Shown here in pieces: positions 22,864 to 34,535 of a DNA stretch of 64,000 nt (position 1 is its first letter; each line of letters opens with the position of its first letter). The notes beneath the pieces are model-generated. The model had not been told where the DNA came from. It ran no database searches and saw nothing but the letters and a program-made list of their open reading frames with translations. A program made the position numbers and the translations under genes. Origin of the DNA: Rhododendron vialii (lineage: Eukaryota; Streptophyta; Magnoliopsida; Ericales; Ericaceae). Where the stretch lies: the NCBI RefSeq assembly GCF_030253575.1, contig NC_080560.1, forward strand, positions 11,942,001-12,006,000. Direction: 5' to 3'.

Positions 22864-23262
22864 TGTTGGGTACACCCAAGTGTGTGGGTGTGTGATGCAG
22901 GGGATTACTCCCCATGTTAAATACATGTGCTGTGTGTGCAGAGTGTGTGTGTGTGGGCTGAGGGACAGAGAGAAGGGCCAGGTAAGAGTGTGAGCCGGTT
23001 AAGGCTCCCCAGTGGGGGGAGTGGGGCTCCTCGGAGATGCTCGTTGCGACTGTCGAAGAGCCACCGAAGTGAGGGAGAGAGAGAGAAGGAGTGATGGCAG
23101 CCGGGTTGTGGCGTGCCCGTGAGGTTTTTTCATGTGTATTGTATTTGTTTTGTGATTAATACATATACGGAGTTTTTTCTCGCCTCTCTCGTATTTGTGC
23201 TTGGAATGTTTGCGTGTTGTGCTTGAGGGTGCGGATTAGAGGGTCGGGGTCACGACCCAACA
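22864..23262 (+). repeat. Gypsy LTR, 399 bp
   Basis: Starts TGTTGGGT and ends ACCCAACA, an 8-bp inverted terminal repeat of the TG..CA type. It contains GT-rich and GA-rich tracts and a TATA-like TTAATACATATA near 23157. It directly follows the chromodomain remnant, as a 3' LTR should. Confidence 0.82.
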
Positions 23263-23806
23263 AACAAACGATACAAAAGTGAACATAGTAAAAGTTGAAC
23301 TGAAAATTTAGACAGTAACAAAAAAAAAACAATAGCAAAATCCACGTAATCCCCAATAGATGGGGTATGGGCCAAGGAGGACCGAGTTGGACATGATTTT
23401 TGACAATGTATGCACAAAATAGCTACTCTCAGAAAGCTTTACTACTGAAATATCTTCCCCCTGTATCTCCAAAATTTGAGAAACTCAATGGACATTATGA
23501 TGCGAAACCATGGCGCCAAATCAAAACCGCAAAGCACCAGAGAGGGCAGAGAAAGAGACCCAATTCAATTTATGTACTCATTACCTTGCTTCATCCTTTC
23601 AAAATTTAGATCATCAATACACAAACAAAATCTAGACAGTAACAACAGTGGCAATAGAAGTCGAGGGAGTCTATTCAAATGCTTCTTCATTGGCTCTTAT
23701 ACTAGACAAAAGCTCTCCCGTGAGTATACCGACTTTTAGGCTGTAGGTATTACAGGTGTAGTGTTATTGCTAAAGGTCATTGGATTTGCATTCTACAATC
23801 TCTCAT

Positions 23807-25564
23807 TCACTGAGGAATCGCAAACCGGCAAACTGGGCATCGACTGCTGCTCTTCACCCATGGCAAGATACATTCTCCATGGAAAACATGACTGCATGGA
23901 GTGACCATAACCTCCTGTCTAGGTTCAAAATCTTCCAAGCAAATGGCACACCTGTAATAATCGTTGTCGTCCTCTTTTTTATCCTTCTCATTGAGCATAT
24001 TTCGGGCATTGTCTCTATAGTACAGGTTCAGTGATCTCCTTCTCCGTGGGTTGTAAATTCCTTTCCTCAGCTTGTTCGAGGCTTTCTTTTGCTTGTCTTG
24101 CATGATTGATTGGCCCAGCCTAGGGTTGATGTCATCAAGGACTAGAACATGCATATGAGAATCAGGTGGTACTGAAACACTGCAAATTGATCAATATTTG
24201 GAGGTATGAAATTCGTAAGAGCCATAGAGAAACATTCAAATAAAAACACGTGCAAAATTTCAAGTATTCATTCTCGAATACCCACTAATATAATATTTGC
24301 ATGCCGCATGGTATTTTCTCAATTGTAGTTGTTTGACAAAAGTTCCTTCTGTTCTCCAAGCAAAGCTCATCGCATCGCAATCCATCATTAATGGAAATAA
24401 ATACAGAAGCTTACTGTTTGCCCTTGATTCCACACTTACGTGTCCAAGTAGATACTGTTACCAACTCTCAAACCATAGTAAAGTTGAAGGAAAGGCAAGA
24501 CCTTGGCATCCTGGTTTGGATTTTGAATATATGGAGAGAAGAACCAAGATGAAAAAAAAAATCTAAAAAGATAATGAAGTGAAAGAAGCAAATAAATGGA
24601 GAAGAAGCAAAAACATTTTTCACTTTTCTTATTGGGCTTAGGAAAACGAGAAGAGAGCAAAATTATATCTTCCAGAACGTTTTTCTTTTCTTTTTTCGTT
24701 AACTGAAAAAACTGGGTTTAAGTCTGCCGAAAAGAGAACAACTTTTCTTTCTGTTGCAAGGTGGAATAGGTCTTTGCCTTTGGAAGTAGAAGGACCTATT
24801 TGTGGAGTCTCAATCTAAGTGATTCAGTGTTCTTTAGGTTTGATGCTATGTTGTCGATAGTTCCTGGCGCAGGAACGTCTTTAGAGGTTAAACTTTTAGG
24901 CCAGTGTATAGAGCTTCAATGAAATCTCTCTGGTTTTAAGGTAATAAAATCAATTACTTACCAAACAATAATGAAAATAAGCATCTGTAAGACATGTTGT
25001 CGCCATTTTCCTTTCCTTATCCTATACAAAACAAAGATCCAAATATAGCCTTATTGATAGATGTAGAACGGTTAGCTATCACCTGGTTAAGCCCGAAGAT
25101 CCTGTCCTCACTCTTTCCTCCACAGGCAAAGTTCCACTGGCATTCTGCAAAATACACATGCCAAAAATTGTCAACTATACAACCTTGGTCAAACTTCAAA
25201 GTAGATACTGACCAGAGGAGCCCCCGAAGGAGGCAAATGTTGCATCAAGTTCCAGTAGTTATTATTATTCCAATCATAGGCTCCATATCCCTGTCCAGAT
25301 TGCCAATTTCCTGGGGCTTGCATCGATGGTACATTGGTGGTGTTGCGACTCATACTATCTGTCTGTCCTCTTGGTTGCCAGAATTTTGGTTTTGTCACCA
25401 GAGAAGATGATGGTGACTTCGACTCTGGAGTCTTGTAGGTTTTATTCCTTGTTTGAATGTCACTCACTCAGAATAGCATCTTTTTGTTGGTTCTTTGTTC
25501 CCCTTATTCTTCTATGCTGACATGAAGTGTTATTCTGAGCTTACTTAAAGAGATGCCCTTTCAT
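23807..25564 (-). CDS. RING-H2 finger protein (probable E3 ubiquitin ligase), about 234 aa
   Basis: Exons on the minus strand: 25564-25545 (tentative), 25462-25213, 25144-25083, 24179-23807. The last three are joined by GT-AG sites with phases 0 and 2 matching. The C-terminal RING-H2 (residues about 188-228) has all eight ligands: CAIC, then CSHVFHGEC, then CPVC, with the Trp (PW) that favours E2 contact. The middle is basic (NPRRRR); the N-terminal third is Ser/Gln/Asn-rich and probably disordered, with the short motif KPKFWQPRGQTD. There is no signal peptide or transmembrane helix, so it is likely soluble. The 20-nt first exon is supported only by phase (2+1) and a GTAAGC donor. If wrong, the true start lies upstream. 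Its neighbour PPR gene ends about 1 kb away on the same strand. Substrate unknown. Confidence 0.78.
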
Positions 25565-26540
25565 GAATTTAAAGACTGATAAAAGAACAGATTCAATCAG
25601 TGAATTTGAAGAAAGCATCCCATTCTTTCACACAGCAGTAACATATGATCTTACTTTCCAAAGCAAAGATATGCCCAATTATGACCTTGAGTTTTTTCAG
25701 CAAATATTTTTGTTTCTGTTTCCTTTCCCCCAAGGAAACAAGAAAAAAGAGAACACAAAAATAAGTTCTCTCACCTTATGTCCTTTTCCCATGTATTCTT
25801 TTCCCTCAGCAAATCAAGTACCCAAACTCACACATTATAATGAAGTGATTACGGCTCTTCAGCTCCATGCGTAAATAGGGATGTGTAACATGTGTTAGTC
25901 GCATGTGACACACAACAAGTGGCTCTAATTATGAAACTAAAATCAAAGAACATAGCCTAATCATCCAAAAGTAGGTAACTTTAAAAGACACAACTCCTAG
26001 TTTGATCTAAGCTACGTCACATGGTCAGGATGGTTAACAATCCCTCTTCAGAAACTGTAGTCATGGCTCCTTGTACACGCTGTTTTTTAAGGTTAAAACC
26101 TAGTAGGTTCAAGGGGAGGACTCCCATCCAAATATTTCTACAATACTCATTGCTCACGTCACATGGTCAATGAACAAGCAGCTCAATCAGAACAATCACC
26201 AGAAATTCTGCTTCAGAAGCAGCACAACATACCATTGTGCCAGAATAAACTGAAAGACTAATACTCCTATGTCCTAGTCACAACAACAGGCAGTTTCTTT
26301 TATCCAATGGGTAGTAATGTCGGGATCCATAATTCAGCTCTAAATCTAGTTAATCAAGAGCTAACAAGTTTGTAGTGATATGGCAATGGAAAAAGCACAA
26401 CAGGTGTGTTAATCTATGTTCCAAAAGAGGGCAAAAGTTACCTTCCTCATGCTGCAACCGTAAAGCTCCCAGGAGAGACAGAGCACATCCATTGCACAAC
26501 AAGAACCATTGAATCGTGTGATTTCAACTCCCTTCTCTTT

Positions 26541-29000
26541 TCACCAGAAATCTCCACAGTTGCAAATTCCATCCTTGAAATGATGAAATCGACTGGCATC
26601 TCTCACAGTTATTTTTCTCCTCGTAATGATCGTGATATACTTTAGGGCTTCATGGCAGTCTCCACAAATTCTCAAATTCTTAGTTACAAGAATAGGCTTG
26701 TCAGAGCCCAGAGTAAGAATCCCAAATGTAACAGCCAGCTTCTCACTATGATAAAGGAGAATGCTTTCCTTCTCCTCCTCTTCAACATCTTGGAAAACAA
26801 AACTAGATTCCGATTGATAACCCAACCTCTTCATCTCCATTAGCAGATCTGCTAATTTATTGTATATTTCTGCTGAACGAGGGTGTGACTGATCTCCACC
26901 CACAAATGCATGGATAACCCCGTTTATCTCCACCCAACTGCATCCGGGTCTTTTCTTGAACCCCTGATCCCTTTGCTTGATTCTAACATGTGCTGCATCA
27001 TCCCACCTCCCAGCAACACTGTACATATTGGACAAGATAACAAAATTTCCACTACTTTCATGTCCCATTTTCTGGATCTTATTGGACACTTCTTCCCCTA
27101 GTTCAATATTTCCATGGGTCCTACAAGCAGCAAGCAAGGCACTCCATACACAAAAATCAGGGTCACATGGCATCTTTTCAATGAATCCCAGGGCCTCGTA
27201 CAAGAGTCCGGCCCGGCCCAAAAGATCGACCATGCATACATAGTGTTCCATCCTTGGTGTTATGTAGAAATATTGACTCATTGCAAAAAAACATTTTTTC
27301 CCTTCATCGACAAGCCCAGAATGGCTACAAGCAGATAAGAGACAAATAAAGGTCACATCATCCGGGCGTAAGCCTGCAATCTCCATATCATGGAACAGCA
27401 AAACTGCTTTCTTCCCTAGCCCATGAATGCCATAACCGAAAATCATAGCATTCCACGAAACGATATCCCTTGTACGCATCCTATCAAAAACTAGTCGGGC
27501 TGTATCAACCTTTCCACACTTGGAGTACATGTCGATCAGCGCATTACAAATTGAGGTATCCGTTGAAAAACCACTAACAATTGAGTAACAGTGGCCGCAA
27601 GCTCCATGTTGAAGAGCAGCCAAATGCGAACAAGCAGGCAAGAAGCTAACCAAGGTTGTCGAATCTGGTTCTAACCCAGACAACTTCATCTCTTGGAAAG
27701 TAACCAGAGCCTCTTTCGCCTTACCATTCTGTGCGCACCCTGAGATAATAGCATTGTGGGAAACCAAATCTTTTGATTCCATTTCACCAAATAGTCTCAC
27801 CGCATCCTCTATAATCCCACACTTGGCATACATTGACAGCAGTGTGTTACCCACCATTAAATCAACCAAATACCCAGACTTAACTATGCTACCATGTATC
27901 TGTCTTCCTCTACTCAGATCAGTCATATTTGAGCAAGCACGCAGTATAGTCCCAAGTATAACTGGTGACAGACACAAACCATCCCTGAGCATTTGGTCAT
28001 ACAATTCCAATGACCGGATAGCAAAATCACATGACACATATGCTCCAATCATAGCACCCCAAGTTACCTCATTTTTCATACCCATTAGGTCAAAAATCCT
28101 ACTTGCATAAACTAGGCAACCACACTTTCCATACATGTCCAAAAGCCCAGTTGCCACCATTAAATCACTATGAAAGCTCCTCCTCAGACAATAACCGTGG
28201 ACTGCTTTCCCCGCACTCAACCCATTCACTTCGCCAATCGCAGGAAGAACTGCTACTACTGTAGAAGGATTAGGGCACAACCCCTCTTCCTGCATCTGAA
28301 CAACCAATCTCATCGCGTCACCGTACAACCCATGAAGAGACGAACCCGCAACCATCGCATTCCACGCCACAACATCTCTTTCAGGCATAATATCAAAAAC
28401 CTTCCGCGCTTCAACTAAACACCCACATTTGGCATAAAAATCAACCAAAGAAGTACTTATATACACATCAGACACCAACCCATTTCGCCTCGCCTGATCA
28501 TGAACCATCTTGCCATCTTCCACGGCCTGTAAACCAGAACAAGCTTTGAGCACAAATGGGTACGTGTATTTATTGGGTATTACCCCAGATTCGACCATTT
28601 CGTAGTACAAATCAATGGCTCTACCAAAGGGTCCTTTCCACGCATAAGCCCTGATCAGTTGGTTCCACAATATTACGTTGTTTTTCCTTTCTGGGTTCGG
28701 AATTTCGTCGAACACCCGGCGAGCAACTTCGAGTTCATTGAATGAAATGTAAAGACGAGTTAATTTGCCCAGTACAATTGGGTTATTGTTGCCATTTTTT
28801 AGGAGATGTTGGTGGACTGTCTTGGCTTCTTTGAGTGATTTTGATTCAATGCAGCGACCAAGAATACTCACGTAGAGATCATAGAAATGGATAGTTGTAC
28901 GACCGGGAATAGTTGTGCGTGAGAGCAGAGGTGTGTGTGGTCTTCTGACTAGGTTGGCGCATGACATCCCGCCCTTTCTGTTAGGGCATTCGCATCTCAA
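26541..29000 (-). CDS. PPR protein, PLS-DYW class, organelle RNA editing factor type, 819 aa
   Basis: A single uninterrupted exon, as usual for the family. About fifteen PLS-type repeats run from residue 40 to 640 (for example YTYPFVLKACSGL, DVVAWNAMVAG, CNALIDMYSKCGKVDTARLVFD). E and E+ motifs follow, then a DYW deaminase domain covering the last 95 residues with the zinc/catalytic signatures HSEKLAVTFG and CGDCH. The protein ends in DFW instead of DYW. The N-terminus is basic with Ser/Thr (MSCANLVRRPHTPLLSRTT), consistent with a mitochondrial or plastid transit peptide. DYW proteins bind organellar RNA one base per repeat and deaminate C to U. The repeat region resembles Arabidopsis At3g16610 (from memory), which is named as an E-class protein without the DYW domain. 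The downstream Met of MSCANL is an alternative start. Confidence 0.96.
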   Translation of the reverse strand: MRCECPNRKGGMSCANLVRRPHTPLLSRTTIPGRTTIHFYDLYVSILGRCIESKSLKEAKTVHQHLLKNGNNNPIVLGKLTRLYISFNELEVARRVFDEIPNPERKNNVILWNQLIRAYAWKGPFGRAIDLYYEMVESGVIPNKYTYPFVLKACSGLQAVEDGKMVHDQARRNGLVSDVYISTSLVDFYAKCGCLVEARKVFDIMPERDVVAWNAMVAGSSLHGLYGDAMRLVVQMQEEGLCPNPSTVVAVLPAIGEVNGLSAGKAVHGYCLRRSFHSDLMVATGLLDMYGKCGCLVYASRIFDLMGMKNEVTWGAMIGAYVSCDFAIRSLELYDQMLRDGLCLSPVILGTILRACSNMTDLSRGRQIHGSIVKSGYLVDLMVGNTLLSMYAKCGIIEDAVRLFGEMESKDLVSHNAIISGCAQNGKAKEALVTFQEMKLSGLEPDSTTLVSFLPACSHLAALQHGACGHCYSIVSGFSTDTSICNALIDMYSKCGKVDTARLVFDRMRTRDIVSWNAMIFGYGIHGLGKKAVLLFHDMEIAGLRPDDVTFICLLSACSHSGLVDEGKKCFFAMSQYFYITPRMEHYVCMVDLLGRAGLLYEALGFIEKMPCDPDFCVWSALLAACRTHGNIELGEEVSNKIQKMGHESSGNFVILSNMYSVAGRWDDAAHVRIKQRDQGFKKRPGCSWVEINGVIHAFVGGDQSHPRSAEIYNKLADLLMEMKRLGYQSESSFVFQDVEEEEKESILLYHSEKLAVTFGILTLGSDKPILVTKNLRICGDCHEALKYITIITRRKITVRDASRFHHFKDGICNCGDFW

Positions 29001-30548
29001 TCGCTACCTCTCCTTTAAAGTTAGAATAAAGAGCAAAATAGAAGAAACTCTCCTGCATCAGCCTCACTCCATCCCTCGCTACTTCCCAATTTATGTAACT
29101 TTGCTACAGTGCCTCGGTTCTTCCCACGAGGCACTGTTCATCACATTAATCATTATTTTACTATTTAATCTGTACTACACTTACTATTCATCAAAGCAAC
29201 CTCATAAGATTTGTTCTTCCCACGTTTCAGCTGCTCCTTCACCTGCTCCCATGCCCGCCTGAGCTCCGACAACGGCTTTGAGCTCGGCCCTCTTCCGCAT
29301 CCCCTGGCGCTCGAGATCTAACCCTTGATCGTGTTTCTTTGTCCGAGACCATCCCAAAGCACCTTACCCGGTCGTCGGAAAATTGCCGGAGTAGCCACAC
29401 ACGTGGCCTGAGTTAGGCACGTATCTGTTGTGGAACTTTCTCGAGAGGGTCTTTTACTGCGAGAGAGAACATCTTTCTTTCAAATGGATGTACATGTGTT
29501 TCCTTCTTTTGCCTGACGGAATAAAGAACATGACGCGGATCAAAAAAAAAAAAAAAATAAAGAACATGACAAAAAAAATATACTAATAAAGAATGAAATA
29601 AACAAGAATAAAGAAACAATAATTTTAATGGGATAATTTTAATATAGAGAGCCTGATGCAGTAAACATTTTAAAAATAAATAACTAAAGTAATAAAGTGA
29701 CTTTTTAAGATGTAATTTGATCCAAAATTTGAAGAGACCGGTGCGGATCCTGTTAGCCCCATTTCGAGGTTGTTGCTGTTTGGGAATACAGCAATTAGTA
29801 GCTTGGGGGTATCTTGAAAACTGCCATGTTTCTTCGTTCCTTTGCTGAACACAAAGAAAAGTTCCGATCTTCGGAAAATTCCCCTAACCAAGGAGCATAA
29901 TTTCGTTCATGATGGGTGAAAGTTGAGTAGATTTCACTAAATCAATATACTTTTTTTTTTTTATCCGCAAATCAATATACTTTTCGGTAACACAATGCTC
30001 TCTTTACCTGATGTTCTTAATTTTTAAATATTTATTTTTTATTTTAGGACAAGTACACAAGAGTAGTTAAAATGTTACTTTATAGCTATTTTATTTATTT
30101 TGGACACCAAAATAACCTTGCATTAGCTTAGGTAAACTAGTAGCTATTTTTCCTTTTACAAAAAATCCTCTTTGCTAGTACCAAGCAATTGTTCATAAAG
30201 GATTTATTAAAAAATTATTTTTTCTCTCTCTTCCCAACCGCTCTCTCATTCTCTATCCTTCTTTATACATTATAATATTATACTCCATACTCTATATAGC
30301 AATTGAATAATATATTTTATAAGGATAATAGAGAGGATTGGTGTGAAATTGAGAGAAATTTGAATAGGTAAAATAAAAAAAGTGGTGTGTTGGGTAGCTA
30401 AAATACCTCACACTTGGTGTACATGCTCTTATGATACATGTCATTCTCTCATTATATATCATTTTTAATTTAAAAAATAAATACTTATTTTTGTTAGCAA
30501 AATGGGGCCATGAGTTTATGGTAGAACCCATACAGATTTCATTAATCA

Positions 30549-31585
30549 CAAAGAGAATAATTTTTTTTTTTTTGAAACCAGTCAATTCATTCAAGCCCGA
30601 AGGCAGAGATTACATCGCAAAATACAGAAGTGCACCAAACTACCTAATCCGGGATTATAGGACACCGTACAAAAGCAAATCAACACAAGGTGTCGATATG
30701 AGAATCCCGTCCGGGACTAGGTAGAGAGATAAAAACTAAAATCACAATACAAACCATTACACAAATAAGGCACAGATGTAACCGAAACAACAACAGAATA
30801 CAAGCAAAAAGACGAGTCTACTCCCATGGTCAGACCATAAGGGCCGCCGGCCGGACTAGCTGAGGAGACTCCATGGCAAGCCTCCGCTGTCATGCGAGAC
30901 TCCGGGCGCAGGGACCAAGGCAACGTCGGAGATCCAAGCAACCACAACAGCTGAAGACCGAACCCTCCTTCACACCAGATCTGCCATTGACGGCCCAGAA
31001 CAGAGGAATACGCAATCAAACGAAACCATACCAAATCTATTCCCGAAATCTTCCAAAACAGGCACCACTGTCGCTGCCGGAAAACCCCAAGAACACCACC
31101 GAACAGCCACCGATCACAGAAACCTCAAATTCGACCAACAACCGAAACCCTAACTAACTTATTCCACCAACCGCCGGACCTGGGGAACCCCGACCAACAC
31201 AGTCCGAATCTAGGAATACCTAGATCGAAAGTTACCCAAACTGAGACAGCTGGTAAGAACGGAAAAAACTAAAGAAAAAGAGAAACCCACCCCCAACCGT
31301 ACACCATATAAAACTCACCGGCGGCCCAAGCTAACCAAAACTAAACTCACTGGACGAGGCCGCGATAGAAGGACATCGCCAATCGCCGGAAAGCCAACGC
31401 AAGGGAATCCTCACCGAACCAAATGGAATTGGCACCTCAACTGGGTAACTCGAAAAAACCAGACCAGAGAGAGAGGAGCGACGAGGTGAGAAGGGGAATG
31501 GGGAAGGAAAACGGGGGGAGGTGAAGGCCTCCCCGCTGAGCGGCGGCTAGGGTACTGCTGTTTGAGAGAGAGAGAGAGAGAGAGA
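30549..31585 (-). mobile_element. LINE-derived non-autonomous retroposon (minus strand)
   Basis: Plus-strand poly(T) at 30549-30560 looks like a reverse-strand poly(A) tail. The far end is a (GA)n run (31564-31585) adjoining GCTGAGCGGCGGCTAGGG, whose complement (CCCTAGCCGCCGC) resembles a LINE 5' UTR. The 1-kb interior has no RT or nuclease domain. No target duplication was found, so the right boundary is uncertain. Confidence 0.5.
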
Positions 31586-32544
31586 AGTTTTGCTATTTTA
31601 GAGAGAGGTTTTGTGGGAAAATCCTTTTAATAATGTTCACCCTCTCTTCTTTAAAGGAGGGTGAACAAAATTATTCTCCTAATCAAGTGATCTATGGTAC
31701 TTTTTTTTTAATAAAGGTACATTTCCAATAAAATAAAAGGATTACAGGAAAATAACTTTAATTGGGTGGGTTTTACAAAGACAGTTTTTGACTTATTTTT
31801 TGTCTTTTAAAAAAAGTTACGTGGTTGGATCAAAATTTTGTACTTTTATGATGTCTCTCTTCAAAGACGAACCAATAAGTTATAAAAATTTGACACAAAA
31901 CTAATAATTGCGAATTTTTTTTGAATAAAGACAAAAAAAGAAGTCACTCTTAGCTTCTTAATCCAAAACCACTTGTTTCCGTTAAATAGTACTTTAGTTG
32001 ATGTATTCGAGGAGAATGACTTGTACAGAAATTCGTAAAAACATGAGCTTTAGTCCATTTAATTTAGCGGGAACTCACCCGTGTTACCAAATAGCCCTAA
32101 AAATCGACAAAATAATTCAATGGGTTGGGTGTCGCTAATTTTTGTTTTTTTTGACAATAGGATGTAACCTCACATTCAAATGGGATGAAAATAATCTACC
32201 TAGGACCGGCAGCAGGGAATCAATACTCAAGAAAAACAATGAGAAGCAACTCAAAAGGGAATTATTGGACGTGACCATAGAGCTACCCACATAGACTTTC
32301 AGCTCTTAATTGGTTGGCCTATCCCAAAAATCGAACTCATTCTTCGGACTTCAGATTGAGAGCAAACCCCTGGCAAGTGGAGTGGATGATTTCAGTGGGT
32401 TGGTACCAAACGGGCCCTATTTGTGATTTAACATCGGTAAACGCGTTGTTGGGTAGGAGTGGGGTCGTCGTGTTTTTTCGTTAGAATTCGGTATTCGGGT
32501 GATGACTGATGACTAGTTTGTTACTGGTAAATGATTAAGGAAAA

Positions 32545-32690
32545 TTCTAAAATTAGCTCATTGGGCTGACAATAATAAGTATGTGAATGTGTATTAAAGG
32601 GTATATAAAGTACACAAGAATACGTGTTTTTCTAGGCTTCTAGTGTATTTATCGTCAGCCCACTGGGCTGACAATAGCAAGACCGAATGA
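32545..32690. repeat. Short inverted repeat, possible MITE
   Basis: TCATTGGGCTGACAATAATAAG at the left and GTCAGCCCACTGGGCTGACAATAGCAAG at the right give an inverted GGGCTGAC pair and a direct copy of the end. Superfamily unknown. Confidence 0.4.
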
Positions 32691-32697
32691 TTAATTA

Positions 32698-32865
32698 TTA
32701 CTCTCCGTCCGGATTTAATAGTTTCTCGTTCAATTCTAATCAAATAAAAAATGAGTTATATTTTTAAATTGGTAATTGATTTTATATTCAATATGGATCT
32801 TGTTTGATAGATTTCAATTAGTTCTCTAATACAATGTTTTCAAAATTACATAAAATATTATAAAT
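32698..32865. mobile_element. Partial Stowaway-like MITE
   Basis: Starts TACTCTCCGTCCGGATT. Its interior (CAATATGGATCTTGTTTGATAG onwards) matches the interior of the adjacent intact element at 32866-33105. The right terminus is missing, as if the second element had inserted into or replaced it. Confidence 0.6.
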
Positions 32866-33105
32866 TACTCCTTCCGTCCCATTTTCTTTGGACTTTTTTG
32901 ATATTCGAGTTGTTTTTCAAACTCTTATATCTTCCAATATGAATCTCTAAATATATGCAATATGGATCTTGTTTGATAGTTCTCGATTAAATCTATAATA
33001 CAAAGTTTTCAAAATTATGAAAAATATTATAAATTGAGAGATATAAGAGTTTGAAGAACGACATGAATATCGAAAAAGACCAAAGATAATGGGACAGAGG
33101 GAGTA
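32866..33105. mobile_element. Stowaway-type MITE
   Basis: TACTCCTTCCGTCCCATTTTC at the left and AATGGGACAGAGGGAGTA at the right, with near-complete inverted arms of about 70 bp (GATATTCGAGTTG... / ...CATGAATATC). Flanked by TA. Confidence 0.88.
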
Positions 33106-34076
33106 CAAGATATAATCGTTTGAAAATTTTTCATATAATTATCCTTAATTCATAGTATTTTTATAATTAACAGAACTTTGTCTAAAGGAATTAAGTGATA
33201 TCTATCAATCAAGATGCATATTTTATATAAATTGTAATATAAATTAGAAAATACAGATGATCTTATAAGAGATGTGAATGGTAAAACATAGGCATTCTTT
33301 ATGTGACGGCAAAAATATTATTTTTAAAGCTCATTAAAAGGTTTCAAATAATGCTTGAACAAGTTACTATTTGACACAGCTTATGATGCATAAAAAAATT
33401 CAAGCTACTCGATTTTGAGTTATAATTGACTCCGTTAATACTTGTCTGAAAACAACTCATAAACTAGTTAAGTTTCCTCATGGGGTGGTTGTATTGCACA
33501 TGTACAGTTCGGTCAGCTCCGACCCCATTTCGGGGCAATTGAAATGATCAGATTAGTTTCCATTGTATACCTCATTGAGTAGTATATATATATATATATA
33601 TTTCTTAAAAAATCGAGTCAATCGGATACCAATTTATATATGATTGGAGCACACATAAGATTTGTTTGAAGGATTGTTTGCGTTAACAACTAATTTTGAA
33701 TAATTTTCTTGAATTTCGTAAAATTTTCAAACTGAGCTCCAACAAATTAGTACTCGTCTCGTTCGGCTTATAATTTATGGAAAAAATTAACTGCTCGAGA
33801 TCGGCACGGAATAGGCTTTGATTAAATCAGGTTGTATAAGATCACAATGATTTATAAACTAGCTAATATCCGGAAAAAAATTCGAACCAAACTTGAACAG
33901 TTATTTGCTCAACCTGTTACCTAGTTAGGAAAAATTATTACTCTCTCCATATCACATTGCGTGCCAATATGAAATGTAATTTTTGGACCAAAAAATCAAA
34001 TATTTGCATGATTTTTAAAAAAAATTTACGCTAAATTAAAGTACTTTAGGACTTCTTTAATCTGGTGTAAATAAAT

Positions 34077-34316
34077 TACTCCTTCCGTCTCAAAAAAGAT
34101 GATAATTTTTGAAATTTGTGCCATTTTTATTACTTATATCTTTTAATTCTATAGTATTTTTCATGAGTTTGAAAATTTTGTATAATAAAACTAATCAATA
34201 ACTATCAAACAAAATCCATAATATTGCATATTTTTTAAATTCATATTGAAAGATATAAGGAATTAAAATTGACACAAATATCACAAATTATCATCCAATT
34301 TGAGACTGAAGGACGT
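34077..34316. mobile_element. Stowaway-type MITE, degenerate
   Basis: Left end TACTCCTTCCGTCTCAAAAAAGATGATAATT; right end AATTATCATCCAATTTGAGACTGAAGGACG. Arms are inverted, and the right TA target is mutated. Confidence 0.75.
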
Positions 34317-34329
34317 CAAATTTTGTAAA

Positions 34330-34535
34330 CAATTATTTTTCAACCACAAACACTTACACACACATTTACACAAATTCACTCACATTCACATTGGGACCCA
34401 CACATACCGTGTATGGGCCTCACCAAATCACATTCATATCGTGACCCACACACCCCGTGTATGAGTGTGTGTGGACCTCACCAAAAAACGTGAATGTGTT
34501 TAAAATATGTGTGTAAATGTTTGTAATCAGAGAAT
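34330..34535. repeat. Palindromic AC/GT-rich repeat
   Basis: TGTAAACAATTA...CACACACATTTACAC at the left is mirrored by GTGTGTAAATGTTTGTAAT at the right. CACATTCACATTGGGACCCACAC is partly repeated in the middle as CACATTCATATCGTGACCCACAC. Probably a MITE of unknown family. Confidence 0.45.

Larger units (their letters stand above)
22448..23262 (+). mobile_element. Truncated Ty3/Gypsy element: chromodomain end plus 3' LTR
   Basis: A degenerate chromodomain-like tail is followed by a purine-rich stretch (AGCGGAGGAGAATGA) and then a complete LTR. The rest of the element and its 5' LTR are absent to the left, so this is a 5'-truncated copy. The join to older sequence lies near or before 22440, but no duplication can be recognised. 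Confidence 0.75.

Noticed and set aside
26442-26492. ATG followed by 17 codons and a GT donor on the minus strand, a possible first exon of the RING gene
   Set aside because: It ends in phase 0, but no phase-0 acceptor is available at the next RING exon. It is more likely the 3' UTR of the PPR gene.
29095-29145. Hairpin CAGTGCCTCG...CGAGGCACTG as a possible microRNA or terminator
   Set aside because: Stem of about 11 bp with a short loop, too small for a plant miRNA precursor, and there is no transcript evidence.
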